From positions 5,794,430 to 5,858,429 of the forward strand of contig CM068581.1 of assembly GCA_035048485.1 (NCBI GenBank): 64,000 nucleotides of DNA, in the 5' to 3' direction. Position 1 is the stretch's first letter, and the number at the start of each line of letters is the position of its first letter. The notes beneath the pieces are model-generated. The model did not search any database. It was not told where the DNA came from and saw only the letters and a list, made by a program, of their open reading frames with translations. Below, piece after piece: positions 1 to 10,194 of this stretch. Made by a program: the position numbers and the translations under genes. The DNA comes from Pteria penguin. Its lineage: Eukaryota > Mollusca > Bivalvia > Pterioida > Pteriidae.

Positions 1-360
1 ACAAATATGAACCCCAATAAAATCCAGGTGAGATCAGGTGCCCGGGAGGAGTAAGCATCCCCTGGTTGCATGCAACACCCGTCGCAAAAGTCCTGAACAA
101 TCTTTCAAGTCGAGGAGGTAAATTCATAAATATACACGCATGAACATGCGAAGCAGACAGAAAGACGAAGTCAAATTTCCCATTCAAGGCAAAAAATGCT
201 GCCTGCAGCTGCCTGAAATTCTGGTGTCGGAAACGCAGGTGAACAGATGTATATACATATTATGTCAAATCAAGTACAGTCAAAAGGTTAAGATGGTTAT
301 TTTGTTTGGTCGGGTCCCAAAATATCGGTCAAAAATATCGGAAATCAATCAGGAATTATA
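1..360 (-). mobile_element. PLE group 2, 3' UTR fragment
   Basis: Read on the minus strand, this matches the 3' region of the group 2 copy at 39,975-41,905: the 'gatattttgggacc' block at the ORF end, then 'ccatcttaac', a short TA-rich tract, and the conserved 3' block containing 'gcaaccaggggatgctt' near 30-80. It is cut by the window edge, so the true 3' terminus is not seen. The 73-codon plus-strand reading frame at 140-361 lies antisense to this UTR and is not a gene. Assignment rests on several diagnostic blocks in the same order as other copies. Confidence 0.7.
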
Positions 361-549
361 AAGAAAACATTCTATTAAATTGTCAAAATTTGGCATCTTC
401 AAACTGCCATAACTTTTGATAGGATAGAGATATCAGCAAAAGGAAAGGAATTTTTTTACTGAGTTCTATCCAAATACAGTAAGCACATAAAGATATGAAT
501 ACACTGCCAAATTCACCTAGGGTTGCTACTATCCCCTATCCACCCTTCA

Positions 550-905
550 TGAACCATTTTTTGGCATATATTCAGTACAAACATTACAGTACTCAAAGAA
601 AAAGATAAACACATCTGACTCTGCCGTATGACAGAAATCACCACGGAAATACACTTTTAATAATGCAGTAATTTGAAAAAAAAAACAGAAACAACTTGTC
701 ACAGGAATATCACAAAAACTTTCGATCAAGGTGCAGCTGAAATACCATCTTAGGATAGTCAATTGATATGACAGTAGTCAGTCAATTGGAGTGGTTAACC
801 GGTTTACGGGTCATCCTCCCCACTTTCAACAAAAACAGTATAATCAAAGAATACACATTTAAAATGTATGAATAATCACCCATGTAGAGAACAAGGATCA
901 ACAAC
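550..905 (-). mobile_element. PLE group 3, 3' UTR fragment
   Basis: The minus strand carries the group 3 UTR order: 'gttgatccttgttctc', 'ccggttaaccac', a degraded 'cctaagtcggtatc' block and 'catacggcagagtcagatg'. No coding part remains. The two minus-strand reading frames over this interval (547-762 and 782-1003) are low-complexity and are considered accidental. Confidence 0.65.
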
Positions 906-963
906 TTTTTTTGTAAAAATATAAACATGTATAGTAATGCTGAGTAAAACATAGCTATCAAAA

Positions 964-1842
<879 letters not shown>

Positions 1843-2077
1843 ATTAAGATTAAGTAATTACTTGTAGATATATAATCTTTTTAATGTATTTGGCAAAAAT
1901 ATCACTAAATAATATCATAAATATATTATTAATGATAAATATATGCGTGAGTTAATAACGCATCGTAACATAGTTATTATTCGTTTTAATATAAAGAGTA
2001 CATGTGTATTTAATACATGTATATAAGTATAACTCGAGATGTAAATTGTTGATATGAAACATATGTTGGTTGTATGT

Positions 2078-3205
2078 AAAGATGATGGATAAATCCAAAG
2101 CACAAGTCCAAAAATCATAAAAGCAGAGGACATACAAAATCAGTGGAAATGAAAAACAAATGGAAAATAACAAAATATGTCTACATGAAGAGCATATGTG
2201 AACCCCTATGATGGAGTGAGATCAGGTGCCCGGAGAGAGTGAGCATCTCCTGCTTGCTAGCAATACCCGTCACATATACCCAGTAGAAAGAGTCAGATCG
2301 TGTTAATTCCATATGTATTTATATATGGAGAAGTCGAAGTAGGTAACCTTCTAGTATAGAAGGTGTCAAATCTGTGTAAAATGATCGGAATCGGTCTCAG
2401 TCCAGAATATCATTTAAAAGTCTGGATAAAGAGATATCATATGGAGTAATAAGAGTCTCGTAGCGACCATAGAATTTCCTCAGTGACGTTGCTAGTCTAG
2501 CGCATATATAACCCTGGTTGAGCAGCTTAACTGAAAGTCGCCTAGCCCTCAGAACAAAGTCACTGTAATTTGAACATGCTCTGGAATAACGTATTAACTG
2601 CGATATGAATACGCCGTATGCGGACGATGATGGAATGTTGCTACTTATGAAAGGAAAGTTTGTGATAGCGAAATTGAAATCGTTACGTTTGTCATAGAGT
2701 GAGGTGTTCAATTGACCATTAATGTCGAAAGACAACATAATATCTAAATACGAAGTAGAATTACTACTTTCTGTGGTTTCTTTGACCTCAAGTTCACTTG
2801 GATAGATGATGCTAAGGTAATCCGCGAATCCCGAATGAAGGATTATTAATTGAAAGCAAGTCATCTATATATCTGTAAGTAAAATTGAAGCCAAGAGCCA
2901 ATTGTGTTTTTCCTTGCGAAAGCAAAGACTGAATGAATTCAACTTCGTATGAGTAAAGGAATATGTCAGCCAGAAGCGGAGCACAGTTAGTGCCCATTGG
3001 AATGCCGACAATTTGTTGAAAAACCTTACCTCCAAACACCACAAAAATGTTATCGATAAGAAAGTTCAACATCTGGATGACAGCTGTTTCAGTGTATTTA
3101 TTTTTGGAATCAGAATTTTTCCTAACAAAGTAAGTTTTATCGTGGCCTATTACTATATATTTGAATTTGCGGCTTCCGTTTTTACTAGTAAAGGCATTTT
3201 GAATA
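2078..3205 (-). mobile_element. PLE group 1 copy, 5'-truncated
   Basis: On the minus strand the coding part runs from about 3,205 to 2,397. It begins near the C-terminal half of the fingers/palm with 'MLNFLIDNIFVVFGGKVFQQ', then 'GIPMGTNCAPLLADIFLYS' and the catalytic 'TYRYIDDLLSINN'. A frameshift near 2,830-2,860 splits the ORF. The downstream 155-codon frame continues with 'YDKRNDFNFAITNFPF', 'SQLIRYSRACSNY' and the C-terminal 'LRKFYGRYETL'. A group 1 3' UTR follows, with the conserved 3' block near 2,215-2,275 and the end block 'ggatttatccatcatc' near 2,080-2,100. No N-terminal half is present, so it is a dead 5'-truncated insertion. RT assignment is firm; PLE class is inferred from the motif style. 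Confidence 0.8.
2397..3072 (-). pseudogene. reverse transcriptase fragment (palm to thumb), frameshifted
   Basis: This is the coding part of the group 1 copy at 2,078-3,205. Two overlapping frames (2,812-3,072 and 2,397-2,864) cover the RT core from 'FVVFGGKVFQQIVG' to the natural end 'SRLLNDILD'. Both catalytic Asp of YIDD are intact. A single frame change after 'INNPSFG' is the main lesion. The C-terminal end agrees with the copies at 6,291-7,350 and 13,925-15,673, so the stop at 2,397 is probably the native one. No GIY-YIG endonuclease follows. Confidence 0.75.
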
Positions 3206-3349
3206 ATTAAGATTCATGTATGTATTACTTAATTATTATTATTGAATGAATGGAATATGTATGATATTTTTGTCATTGTTGTAACACTTGTCTTGTCATA
3301 TGTTGTGTATACTGTCATTGTAAATGTATGTAATAAATAAATAAAACAA

Positions 3350-3567
3350 AAAGATATGACGAGCAAACTAGGTAACCTCCTGCTTCCATGTCGCGATATA
3401 ACTGAAATATTGTTGAAAGCGACGTAAAACAATAATCAACCAACCAACTAACGAGCAAACTATGGCAATTCAAAGTATAACGATATGACGAGTAAACTAT
3501 GGCAACCTACAGTATAAAGATATGACGAGAAAACTATGGCAACCCAATGTATAAAGATATGACGAGC
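3350..3567. repeat. ~37-bp tandem repeat split by a SINE tail
   Basis: Units of the form 'gatatgacgagcaaactatgg' recur at 3,451, 3,489, 3,526 and 3,562 (36-38 bp apart), with another copy at 3,352-3,370 ahead of the inserted SINE fragment. The units are diverged by a few bases. Confidence 0.8.
3371..3450 (+). mobile_element. 5'-truncated SINE (3' tail) with 12-bp TSD
   Basis: An 80-bp insert ending in 'gacgtaaaacaataatcaa' and a CAAC-type tail sits in the 37-bp tandem repeat. The 12 bp 'acgagcaaacta' lies on both sides (3,359-3,370 and 3,451-3,462), which fits a TSD. The tail resembles the 3' end of the full SINE at 37,315-37,593 (minus), which has 'gtgaaatattcg', 'gacgttaaacaaaaatcaa' and an AATC-type tail. 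Only the 3' end is present, as expected for a 5'-truncated LINE-mobilised SINE. Confidence 0.75.
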
Positions 3568-3579
3568 ATAATTGACGAG

Positions 3580-3840
3580 CGATATTGACCTCTTATTCCA
3601 TGGACTACTAGATGTGCTTCATCCTTTGGTACTTCTTCGTTGTCTACTTCATCTCGTTTGAATACAGATGAGCCTTGTCCTAAACTTTTCAGTGGAGACA
3701 AGGTCATTAGCCTCGTCCCCTTCTGACTATTAGTCGGGACTCCTAGAGATGAAGGACATGAGCTCGCTTACAGAAGGACTGAGCATGGTTGACATAGGGT
3801 GATGAGGCTTAACATATTTTTGAAAGCATATAATTCAAAA
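3580..3840 (+). mobile_element. PLE group 2 and group 3 UTR scraps
   Basis: 3,590-3,645 has the group 2 3'-terminal block ('ttccatggactac', then 'ggtacttcttcgttg'). It is followed at 3,670-3,800 by a group 3 UTR piece ('gccttgtcctaaac', 'ctgactattagtcgggac', 'gagctcgcttacag'). There is no coding sequence. Confidence 0.6.
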
Positions 3841-3958
3841 ACGTTTCATATTAAAATTTTATTACCTCTCCTTTAGAAAAACCTGCTAATCTGTGTAAAA
3901 CGTTTCATATTAAAATTTTATTACCTCTCCTTTAGAGAAACCTGCTAATCTGTGTTCT
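3841..3958. repeat. 59-bp tandem duplication
   Basis: The segment beginning 'acgtttcatattaaaa' at 3,841 is repeated from 3,900, a 59-bp period with one visible base difference in the overlapping parts. It lies at the start of the group 3 copy that follows. Confidence 0.85.
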
Positions 3959-3999
3959 CTTTACGGAGGATTGTTTATAAATTTTATATGTGTGTAATT

Positions 4000-5040
4000 T
4001 GTTTCTATTTTAGGATAGGATTTTGGATTTCCTATTGTAAATTTCCCTTACTTGGATGGCGATGTCCCTCGACTCCCATCATATGGTATCTATATATCTC
4101 AATTAGTTCGATTTGTCAGAGGCTGCACCGATGTTTTGGACTTTTATAAACGAAATTTACAAACTACTACTAAACTTTTAACTCAGGGTTACAGATATCA
4201 CAAGCTAAGAAAAATATTCGGCAAATTCTTCAGATCTTATTCAGATCTTCTATCTAAATTTGGAAATATTTCTTTTCAACAGTATGTATCCAATGGAATT
4301 TCCCATCCTAATTTTTACGGGGATCTCGTATATAAACTAAGGAAAGTAAAAGGCTCCGATAACATTATTTCATCATGTAATAAAATAGTCAAACGTCTCC
4401 TAAATAGACAATATGATATTGAGATCATCAAAAAGACTATAGGTCTTGTATTTGGCCCCTCTACAGCCTTATGCAGACTTTTACTTGAACGTTGCACGCT
4501 GACTAACAGGCCGGTGGGGACTATATGACGGACCTTGTCCAAACCTCTTTCAGAGGAGACATGGTCCTGAACCTCGTCCCCTCTGACTGTTAGTCGTGAC
4601 TCCTACAGATCTAGGGTCTTAGCTCGCTTTCAGACTGGCAGAGCACGGTTTATCATGTTGATGTCGCATATATTTTTATACCATTATGTGTTTTACAATA
4701 CCTTACGTGCTCATATTTTTATGACCTCTCAATATGCGATACCTGTTGACCCTTGTTCTTTACATGGAGAATTATTTATAAATTTTTAAATGTACGTCTT
4801 TTGATTGTTCTGCTGTTACGGTGAATGGGAAGGTGGGCCAGTAAACCGGTTAACCACACCATTTGTTTGGCTTTTGTCAAATTAAATGACCGTCCTAAGT
4901 CTTTATCGTAATTGCACTACAATCAAATATTTTTGTAATGTGTTAAATGTTCTATTATATTATTTATATTCATTTATTGTATAGCTCCATGGTGACTTCT
5001 GCCACATAACTGAGCCGGTAACTCCTCTTTTTTCTACAGT
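4000..5040 (+). mobile_element. PLE group 3 copy, 5'-truncated, with 3' UTR
   Basis: The copy starts inside the RT at 'GFWISYCKFPLLGWRCPS' (frameshifted) and then gives a clean C-terminal ORF at 4,052-4,528. The group 3 3' UTR follows: 'ctgactgttagtcgtgac' (about 4,580), 'gtaaaccggttaaccaca' (about 4,840) and the end block 'gagccggtaactcctc' (about 5,010-5,030). The palm YLDD is missing. Confidence 0.8.
4052..4528 (+). pseudogene. group 3 RT C-terminal domain
   Basis: The 158-codon frame reads 'LPSYGIYISQLVRFVRGCTD', then 'LTQGYRYHKLRKIFGKFF', 'FYGDLVYKLRKV', and ends near 'LTNRPVGTI'. This is the thumb and C-terminal region downstream of the RT palm. Nearly the same protein appears at 34,490-35,005 and 47,860-48,371. 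The catalytic core is absent, so it cannot act alone. The 75-codon frame on the other strand (4,315-4,542) is a shadow. Confidence 0.75.
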
Positions 5041-5159
5041 ATTTGCGGTGAGTGGGAAAATGGTTGTCCGTAAAAGTTTATCACACCAATCCAGTGACAT
5101 TTGTTACTTTAATTGACCATCTTTAGTCGGTATCGTAACTCTAATACAATTAAATATTT

Positions 5160-5204
<45 letters not shown>

Positions 5205-5335
5205 ACTTGACTATAATAATGTTTATGTGCATGTCCTTTTTGATTAGTGTCATACAGTTTGGTTAGATGTCTTCTATCTTCTCGTGTAGGAAACCGTAAG
5301 TGTTAATACTAAAGTCAGATGTATAAGGAATCATC
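5040..5335 (+). mobile_element. PLE group 3 UTR fragment containing a (GT)n tract
   Basis: The 'agtgggaaaatggttg', 'gtaaaagtttatcacacc' and 'agtcggtatcgtaac' blocks are followed by GT repeats, then 'gtgtcatacagtttgg' and 'agatgtcttctatcttc'. The order matches other group 3 3' UTRs. The GT tract sits between conserved blocks. Confidence 0.65.
5164..5202. repeat. (GT)n microsatellite
   Basis: About 38 bp of TG/GT dinucleotides inside a group 3 UTR fragment. Confidence 0.97.
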
Positions 5336-5469
5336 ATAATTTATTGACGAGACCAAATTCCGGAAGACGTGTTTCAGGCTTTTTTTTTTTCATTTACCTT
5401 GTATCTTGTCCTCATTAGAATAGATTACGTAAAGTTGAAATCTAAAATTACGATTGTAGATCGACAAAA

Positions 5470-5740
5470 CTCAATCGATGTATGCTATGTTAAATTGCCA
5501 TGCGTTGCAGAGCAGACACTATATGAATTCTTAATCATATGAATACAGAAAAATACCACTTAGAAGAACGGCACATTTAGTATCCACTGGAATGTCGAAA
5601 ATTTGCTAGAAAATGCATGGATATAATTTTTCTAAGAAATTCCAACATCTTGGTGATATTTGAGGATCCACAGTTGATTAATTCAGCTGCATAAGTAATT
5701 AGTAAAGCAGTACGTCTGAGGACCATGTTTAATTTTAGAC
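5470..5740 (-). pseudogene. Degraded, internally deleted PLE RT fragment
   Basis: The minus strand reads 'KHGPQTYCFTNYL', then 'INQLWILK'. These correspond to 'KHGLLIYCDAAFSRSGINQM' and the following 'WILK' in the copy at 10,195-12,290. It then jumps to a 'VGISxKN'-like piece and 'QQIFDIPVDTKCAVLLSGIF', which corresponds to 'QQIVGIPMGTNCAPLLADIF'. Roughly 100 residues between the blocks are missing, and stops are present. It is a relic only; group 1 versus 2 is uncertain. Confidence 0.5.
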
Positions 5741-6290
5741 TCTATGAAACGTTGCTTATTTGACTTTTGTTCATCTTTGGAATCTGACAAAGTAATAATA
5801 ATCAGACTCAGACCGTAGAAATATCAAACGAACCGAGAACTGATAATCCAAACCTCTGAGGACACAGATTCTAACTGTATGTATGAGTTTTAGGCACTAA
5901 ATGAAAACCAAGCTTTTCTACTAGACAGTTAATATAATGTACTCTACATATTTAAGGGAAATAGTTATCTGCCTAGTAAACAAGCATAAGAATGAAATTC
6001 GTGCAGTCAAGAAATTTCACCAACAACGCCATGATCATAGAAAATATATGGAGCCGGAGTCTCCGTATCTTTAATTTGAACATCTCACCAAAGTACTTAA
6101 AAAGCGTTGAGACACTCTCACAGAAGAAGTTTGTTTGGTTATTCACGTCAGGATTTGAAGTTTGTGTGTATCTCACGTAAAGCCATCTTGGGCAGTGATT
6201 TTTCTGCGCCTTGATCCTTAACTTGGTTGTACTTCATTTGACTATACTGATTTGACACTATTTGTAAACAGACAGACATTTGTTAACGTG
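5741..6290. other. No identified feature
   Basis: Two overlapping frames on opposite strands (5,973-6,180) of about 62-67 codons are present. Neither resembles a family I know, and codon content looks random. Confidence 0.4.
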
Positions 6291-7350
6291 CATTTTCGAG
6301 ACCATAATTTCAATTCATCAGAATTTCATACCGCCTATGGGATAATTAAATACTCTGAAACACATGTCATTCAGATGTTGAACTATCTTATCGATAACAT
6401 TTTTGTAGTGTTTGGTGGTAAGGTTTTTCTAACAAATTGTCAGCATTCCAAAGGGCACTAACTGTGCCCCGCTTCTGGCTGACATATTTCCTTACTCATA
6501 CGAAGCTTAATTTATTCAGTCTTTGTTTTCGCAAGGAAGAAACAATTTGCTCTTGGCTTCAATTTCACTTACAGATATATAGATGACTTCCTTTCAATTA
6601 ATAATCCTTCATTCGCGGATTAACTTAGCATCATCTATCCAAGTGAACTGGAGGTCAAAGAAACCACAGAGAATAGTAATTCTACTTCGTATTTAGATAT
6701 TATGTTGTCTTTCGACATTAATGTCAGTTGAACACCTCACTCTATGACAAATGTGACGATTTCAATTTCGCGATCACAAACTTCCTTTCATAAGTAGCAA
6801 CATTCCATTATCGTCCGCTTATGGCGTATTCATATTATTTTAGGGCATGTTCAAATTACAATGACTTTGTTTTGAGGGCTAGGCGACTTTCAGATAAACT
6901 ACTCAGCCAGGGTTATATATGTGCTAGACTAGCAACGTCACTGAGGAAGTTCTATGGTCTTTACGAGACTCTTATTACTCCATATGAAATCCCGTTATCC
7001 AGACTTTTAAATGATATTCTGGAGTGAGACCGATTCCGATCATTTTACACAGATTTGACACCTTCTATACTGGAAGGTTACCTATTTCGACTTCTACATA
7101 TATAAATATGTATGGAATTTACACGATTTGACTCTTTCTGCTAGATATATGTGACGGGTGTTGCTAGCAAGCAGGAGATGCTCACTCTTCGGGCACCTGA
7201 CATCACTCCATCATAGGGGTTCACATATGCTCTTCAAGTAGACATATTTTGTTGTTTCCCACTTTGTTTTCATTTTCACTGATTTTGTATTTCCTCTGAT
7301 TTCATGATTTTCGGAGTTATGATTTGGATTTATCCATCATCTTTACATTC
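6291..7350 (+). mobile_element. PLE group 1 copy, 5'-truncated
   Basis: It starts near 'MLNYLIDNIFVVFGGKVF' (6,376) and continues through a frameshifted 'GTNCAPLLAD' stretch, 'FTYRYIDD' (about 6,570), 'YDKCDDFNFAIT', and the 68-codon frame 6,821-7,027 ending 'SRLLNDILE'. There are at least three indels and a stop. The group 1 3' UTR follows, with the conserved 3' block at about 7,150-7,220 and the end block 'ggatttatccatcatc' at about 7,325-7,340. Confidence 0.8.
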
Positions 7351-7399
7351 TGGTCTCTTTATGTATATATTTATATATATATATGTATATACTTTTCAC

Positions 7400-7595
7400 A
7401 CGAGTTGTTGCAAAATATATGCGACGAGTGTTGCAAGCAAGCAGGGGATTTTAACTACTCCTGGACACTTCATCTCACATCATTTTAACAGATGTTCGCA
7501 TTTGTCTAAATAAGACGTTTTACACGACACTATAATTTTATTCCATGGACTTCGAGATTAGAATAACCCTTCGGTACTTCTTTGTTATTTGCTTA
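7400..7595 (+). mobile_element. PLE group 2 3'-terminal fragment
   Basis: The conserved 3' block ('gcgacgagtgttgcaagc', 'aggggattttaactactcc') is followed by 'gttcgcatttgtctaaata' and the group 2 terminus 'cccttcggtacttcttt'. It directly follows the group 1 copy, another end-to-end junction between groups. Confidence 0.65.
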
Positions 7596-7780
7596 CATAG
7601 CTAGTGAATCTTACAGGGATAGCTTTGCATGTGGAATATACTGTTGTTTTAATATCTGGATTATTTCTTGTTCCTTTTTCACTACTGCATAGCATTTTTC
7701 TTCTAGAATTGTGATGTTTTATCAAAATGTTAAGCATATATTTCGAGACAAGTATCCCCAACATCAGGTAGTTGTGATAA

Positions 7781-7900
7781 ACATGAGAACATACATACCT
7801 CCGAGGACTTAACAATCCACAATTCAGTGATAAAAATAAACATGAGAACATACATACCTCCGAGGACTAACAATCCACAATCCACAGTGATAAGAATACA
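7781..7900. repeat. 59-bp tandem duplication
   Basis: 'acatgagaacatacatacc' occurs at 7,781 and 7,840 (59 bp apart), with a weaker third partial copy near 7,898. There is no coding meaning. Confidence 0.8.
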
Positions 7901-8595
7901 GATAAGAACATATAATATTTACGGCGATACAAATTATGTGGTACAAACGAAAGACACCATTCAGTTATAATCAGGATGATATCAACTTTCTATATCATAA
8001 TATCAATATGACAAATCAGTGAATATCACTTACCTGTGGCATCTTCAATTATAACAATAATACTGAAAATGAGCATTAATAAAGTCATTCCTAAATCAAA
8101 TAGTACAATATAAGCCACAAAGTCTCATCAATAGAATTCATCACATTCCTTGATTGCACAATGTTTGTCAGTATCATCTGGTTCACGACTCAACTTTTAT
8201 ACGAGAGTCGCCGTAACACTGTGCCAATTTCGTTCATGTTTTTGACATATTCTTGATTGTAAATCCTTAAGCATTATAAATTCTGTCATCTAAAGAGATT
8301 TCTTTCAATAAGACAGTGACCTGCTTATTCCAATAAAAAGAAAAGTTTCACCACAAGTATGTTGGTAACAAGATCTACAGTTAATCTTCGATTGACGCAC
8401 ATTATCTAATTATTTTGCAAATCACAAAGCTCTTTACCTGTAATAATGTGTGTTTTTCGCAGAAGTATAAATCAGAGGACGATAGCAACACAAACCTTTG
8501 TATTTTCATCATGTGACATGTTGTAGGGTGTAATACGTGAGCTCATTCCGAGATTCAGCATGATGGCTTTTGTACTTTAACTTTTTGTAACTTAT
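7901..8595. other. No identified feature
   Basis: AT-rich DNA without an ORF longer than about 60 codons, RT motif or clear repeat. Confidence 0.4.
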
Positions 8596-8599
8596 TATA

Positions 8600-8800
8600 A
8601 TCAAAGAGAGAATAAGACATCTGACAAAGCTGTATGACGAAACAAATCACCAAGGACATGCACACAAAACATGATAATAGTAAAATATATACGGAATAAC
8701 ATTACAAAAATGTTTGATTGTGCTGCGGTTAAGATACCGACTAAGGACGGTCAATTAAAGCAACAAACGTCACTCAATTGGTGTGGTTAACTGAAGTGGT
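8600..8800 (-). mobile_element. PLE group 3 3' UTR fragment
   Basis: The minus strand shows 'gttaaccacaccaattgag', 'gaccgtccttagtcggtat', 'tgtgtgcatgtccttgg' and 'catacagctttgtcagatg' in the order found in other group 3 UTRs. Confidence 0.7.
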
Positions 8801-8879
8801 TAATTAGTACTAACATGTCAATATAAAAATGTAGACTCGTTACATAGTCAGAATTAAAAATTTTGTGAATTATTGACGA

Positions 8880-10190
8880 ATAGTTATAATAAACCTTTAA
8901 CGAATTTTACATTGTGTAAGGGGAAACACCGGACAAATGAAGTTTCGCTGCATAGATTTGCGTCATACCACCTCACATCCAAGGTCTATCCGCTGACCAG
9001 TCAAGCTCACAAGGAAATGGTTTATGTGATCATAAAGACCAATGAATCCGTAAATTATAATCACATTATCCGGTATGTGACATTGCTGTTTAAATTCTTT
9101 CACGACCATTATTACAGAAAATGTTACTTGATTATGGTTATCCTGTAAAACAATTTTGCCCTTGGATTGTATGCCACGGGCATAGATATATAACATTGTT
9201 GGTTAATGATAATCATACCATCCAGTATAACGACTTTACCTCTCGAATTCATTCACAGATATCGTTCATAAGTATACAAATCTTTTATTATTGGTGATTT
9301 GTGTCATACAGCTTTGTCAGATGTCTTCTGTTTTCTCTTTTATATCTACTATAACAAAACCACATGGTATGTTTACAGAATGGTCTCGGGTGATTATGAC
9401 ACTGATTACAATGTACCATTCACTGATCCCTGAAATTCAGAAGTATTACCAGATATCCAGAGAAACATATGCAGCTCGGCACAGTTTATACAAAAAAATG
9501 TGAAGCAACACTGTGTAGAAAGTCTCTTTATCACATAACATCAAGAAAAAAGAGTATAATAACACTTAAGTCAAACCTTTTCTACTTTTCTACGAGTGCT
9601 ACACTACAAAGGGAATAAGTTTGTATGCAAAATACGAAAGTGAGGCACATTTATTTAATCTGGTCAGTTTCACTGTTTAAGATTTAGGAAACAGCAGTCT
9701 CACTGTAACTTTTCAGTAGCGCCCCCTATTCGTAAAACCTCGCTTAATATTATCATCGCATTACATTACTACTACTAGTACGACGACTATGGCGTATATT
9801 TCTGTCTTGTGCCATCTTTTTGCCTTGTATATTTTAAGGCTATAATTACTTTCACTACTTTTCTCCTATACCAAGTTAGTACAATGCGTTGCTATATATA
9901 TCATGAATTATTGTTACTTATATCATTTAAAAACATGTTCTATTTGTTGATTTTATCCATACATTTCAAAAACGTAGCTGCGGGGAGCTCGGGAAGATTT
10001 AAATACCAAAATTTCTCTTTGAAATCATTCCAGGGTCATTATTATATCAAAAAAGGTGTTGCTTAATTATAATTATTATATCCTGTATGACCTATTTACC
10101 CTTTGAATCAATACCGAAGAAGTACCAAACTGTTAATCATTCTCAGAGTCCAAGGACAGATACAAAATCGTGTAAGTTTCAAAAAGAAAC
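8880..10190. other. Unassigned DNA with short dispersed repeats
   Basis: It contains diverged copies of an ~85-bp unit ('cattatccggtatgtgac', 'aaaatgttacttgattat') at about 9,045-9,275 and 9,985-10,130. A 60-bp group 3 3' end sits at about 9,290-9,350 ('gtgtcatacagctttgtc'). Short frames at 8,873-9,148, 9,291-9,503 and 9,809-10,066 resemble nothing I know. Confidence 0.45.
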
Positions 10191-10194
10191 TGTT

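Noticed and set aside
1..360. Hammerhead ribozyme in PLE ends
   Set aside because: PLEs can carry hammerhead ribozymes, but I did not find the conserved CTGATGA and GAAA core in the 3' ends inspected.
4315..4542. Minus-strand gene (and similar frames at 34,791-35,084 and 48,160-48,450)
   Set aside because: Antisense shadows of the conserved group 3 C-terminal coding end; they recur only because the PLE copies recur.
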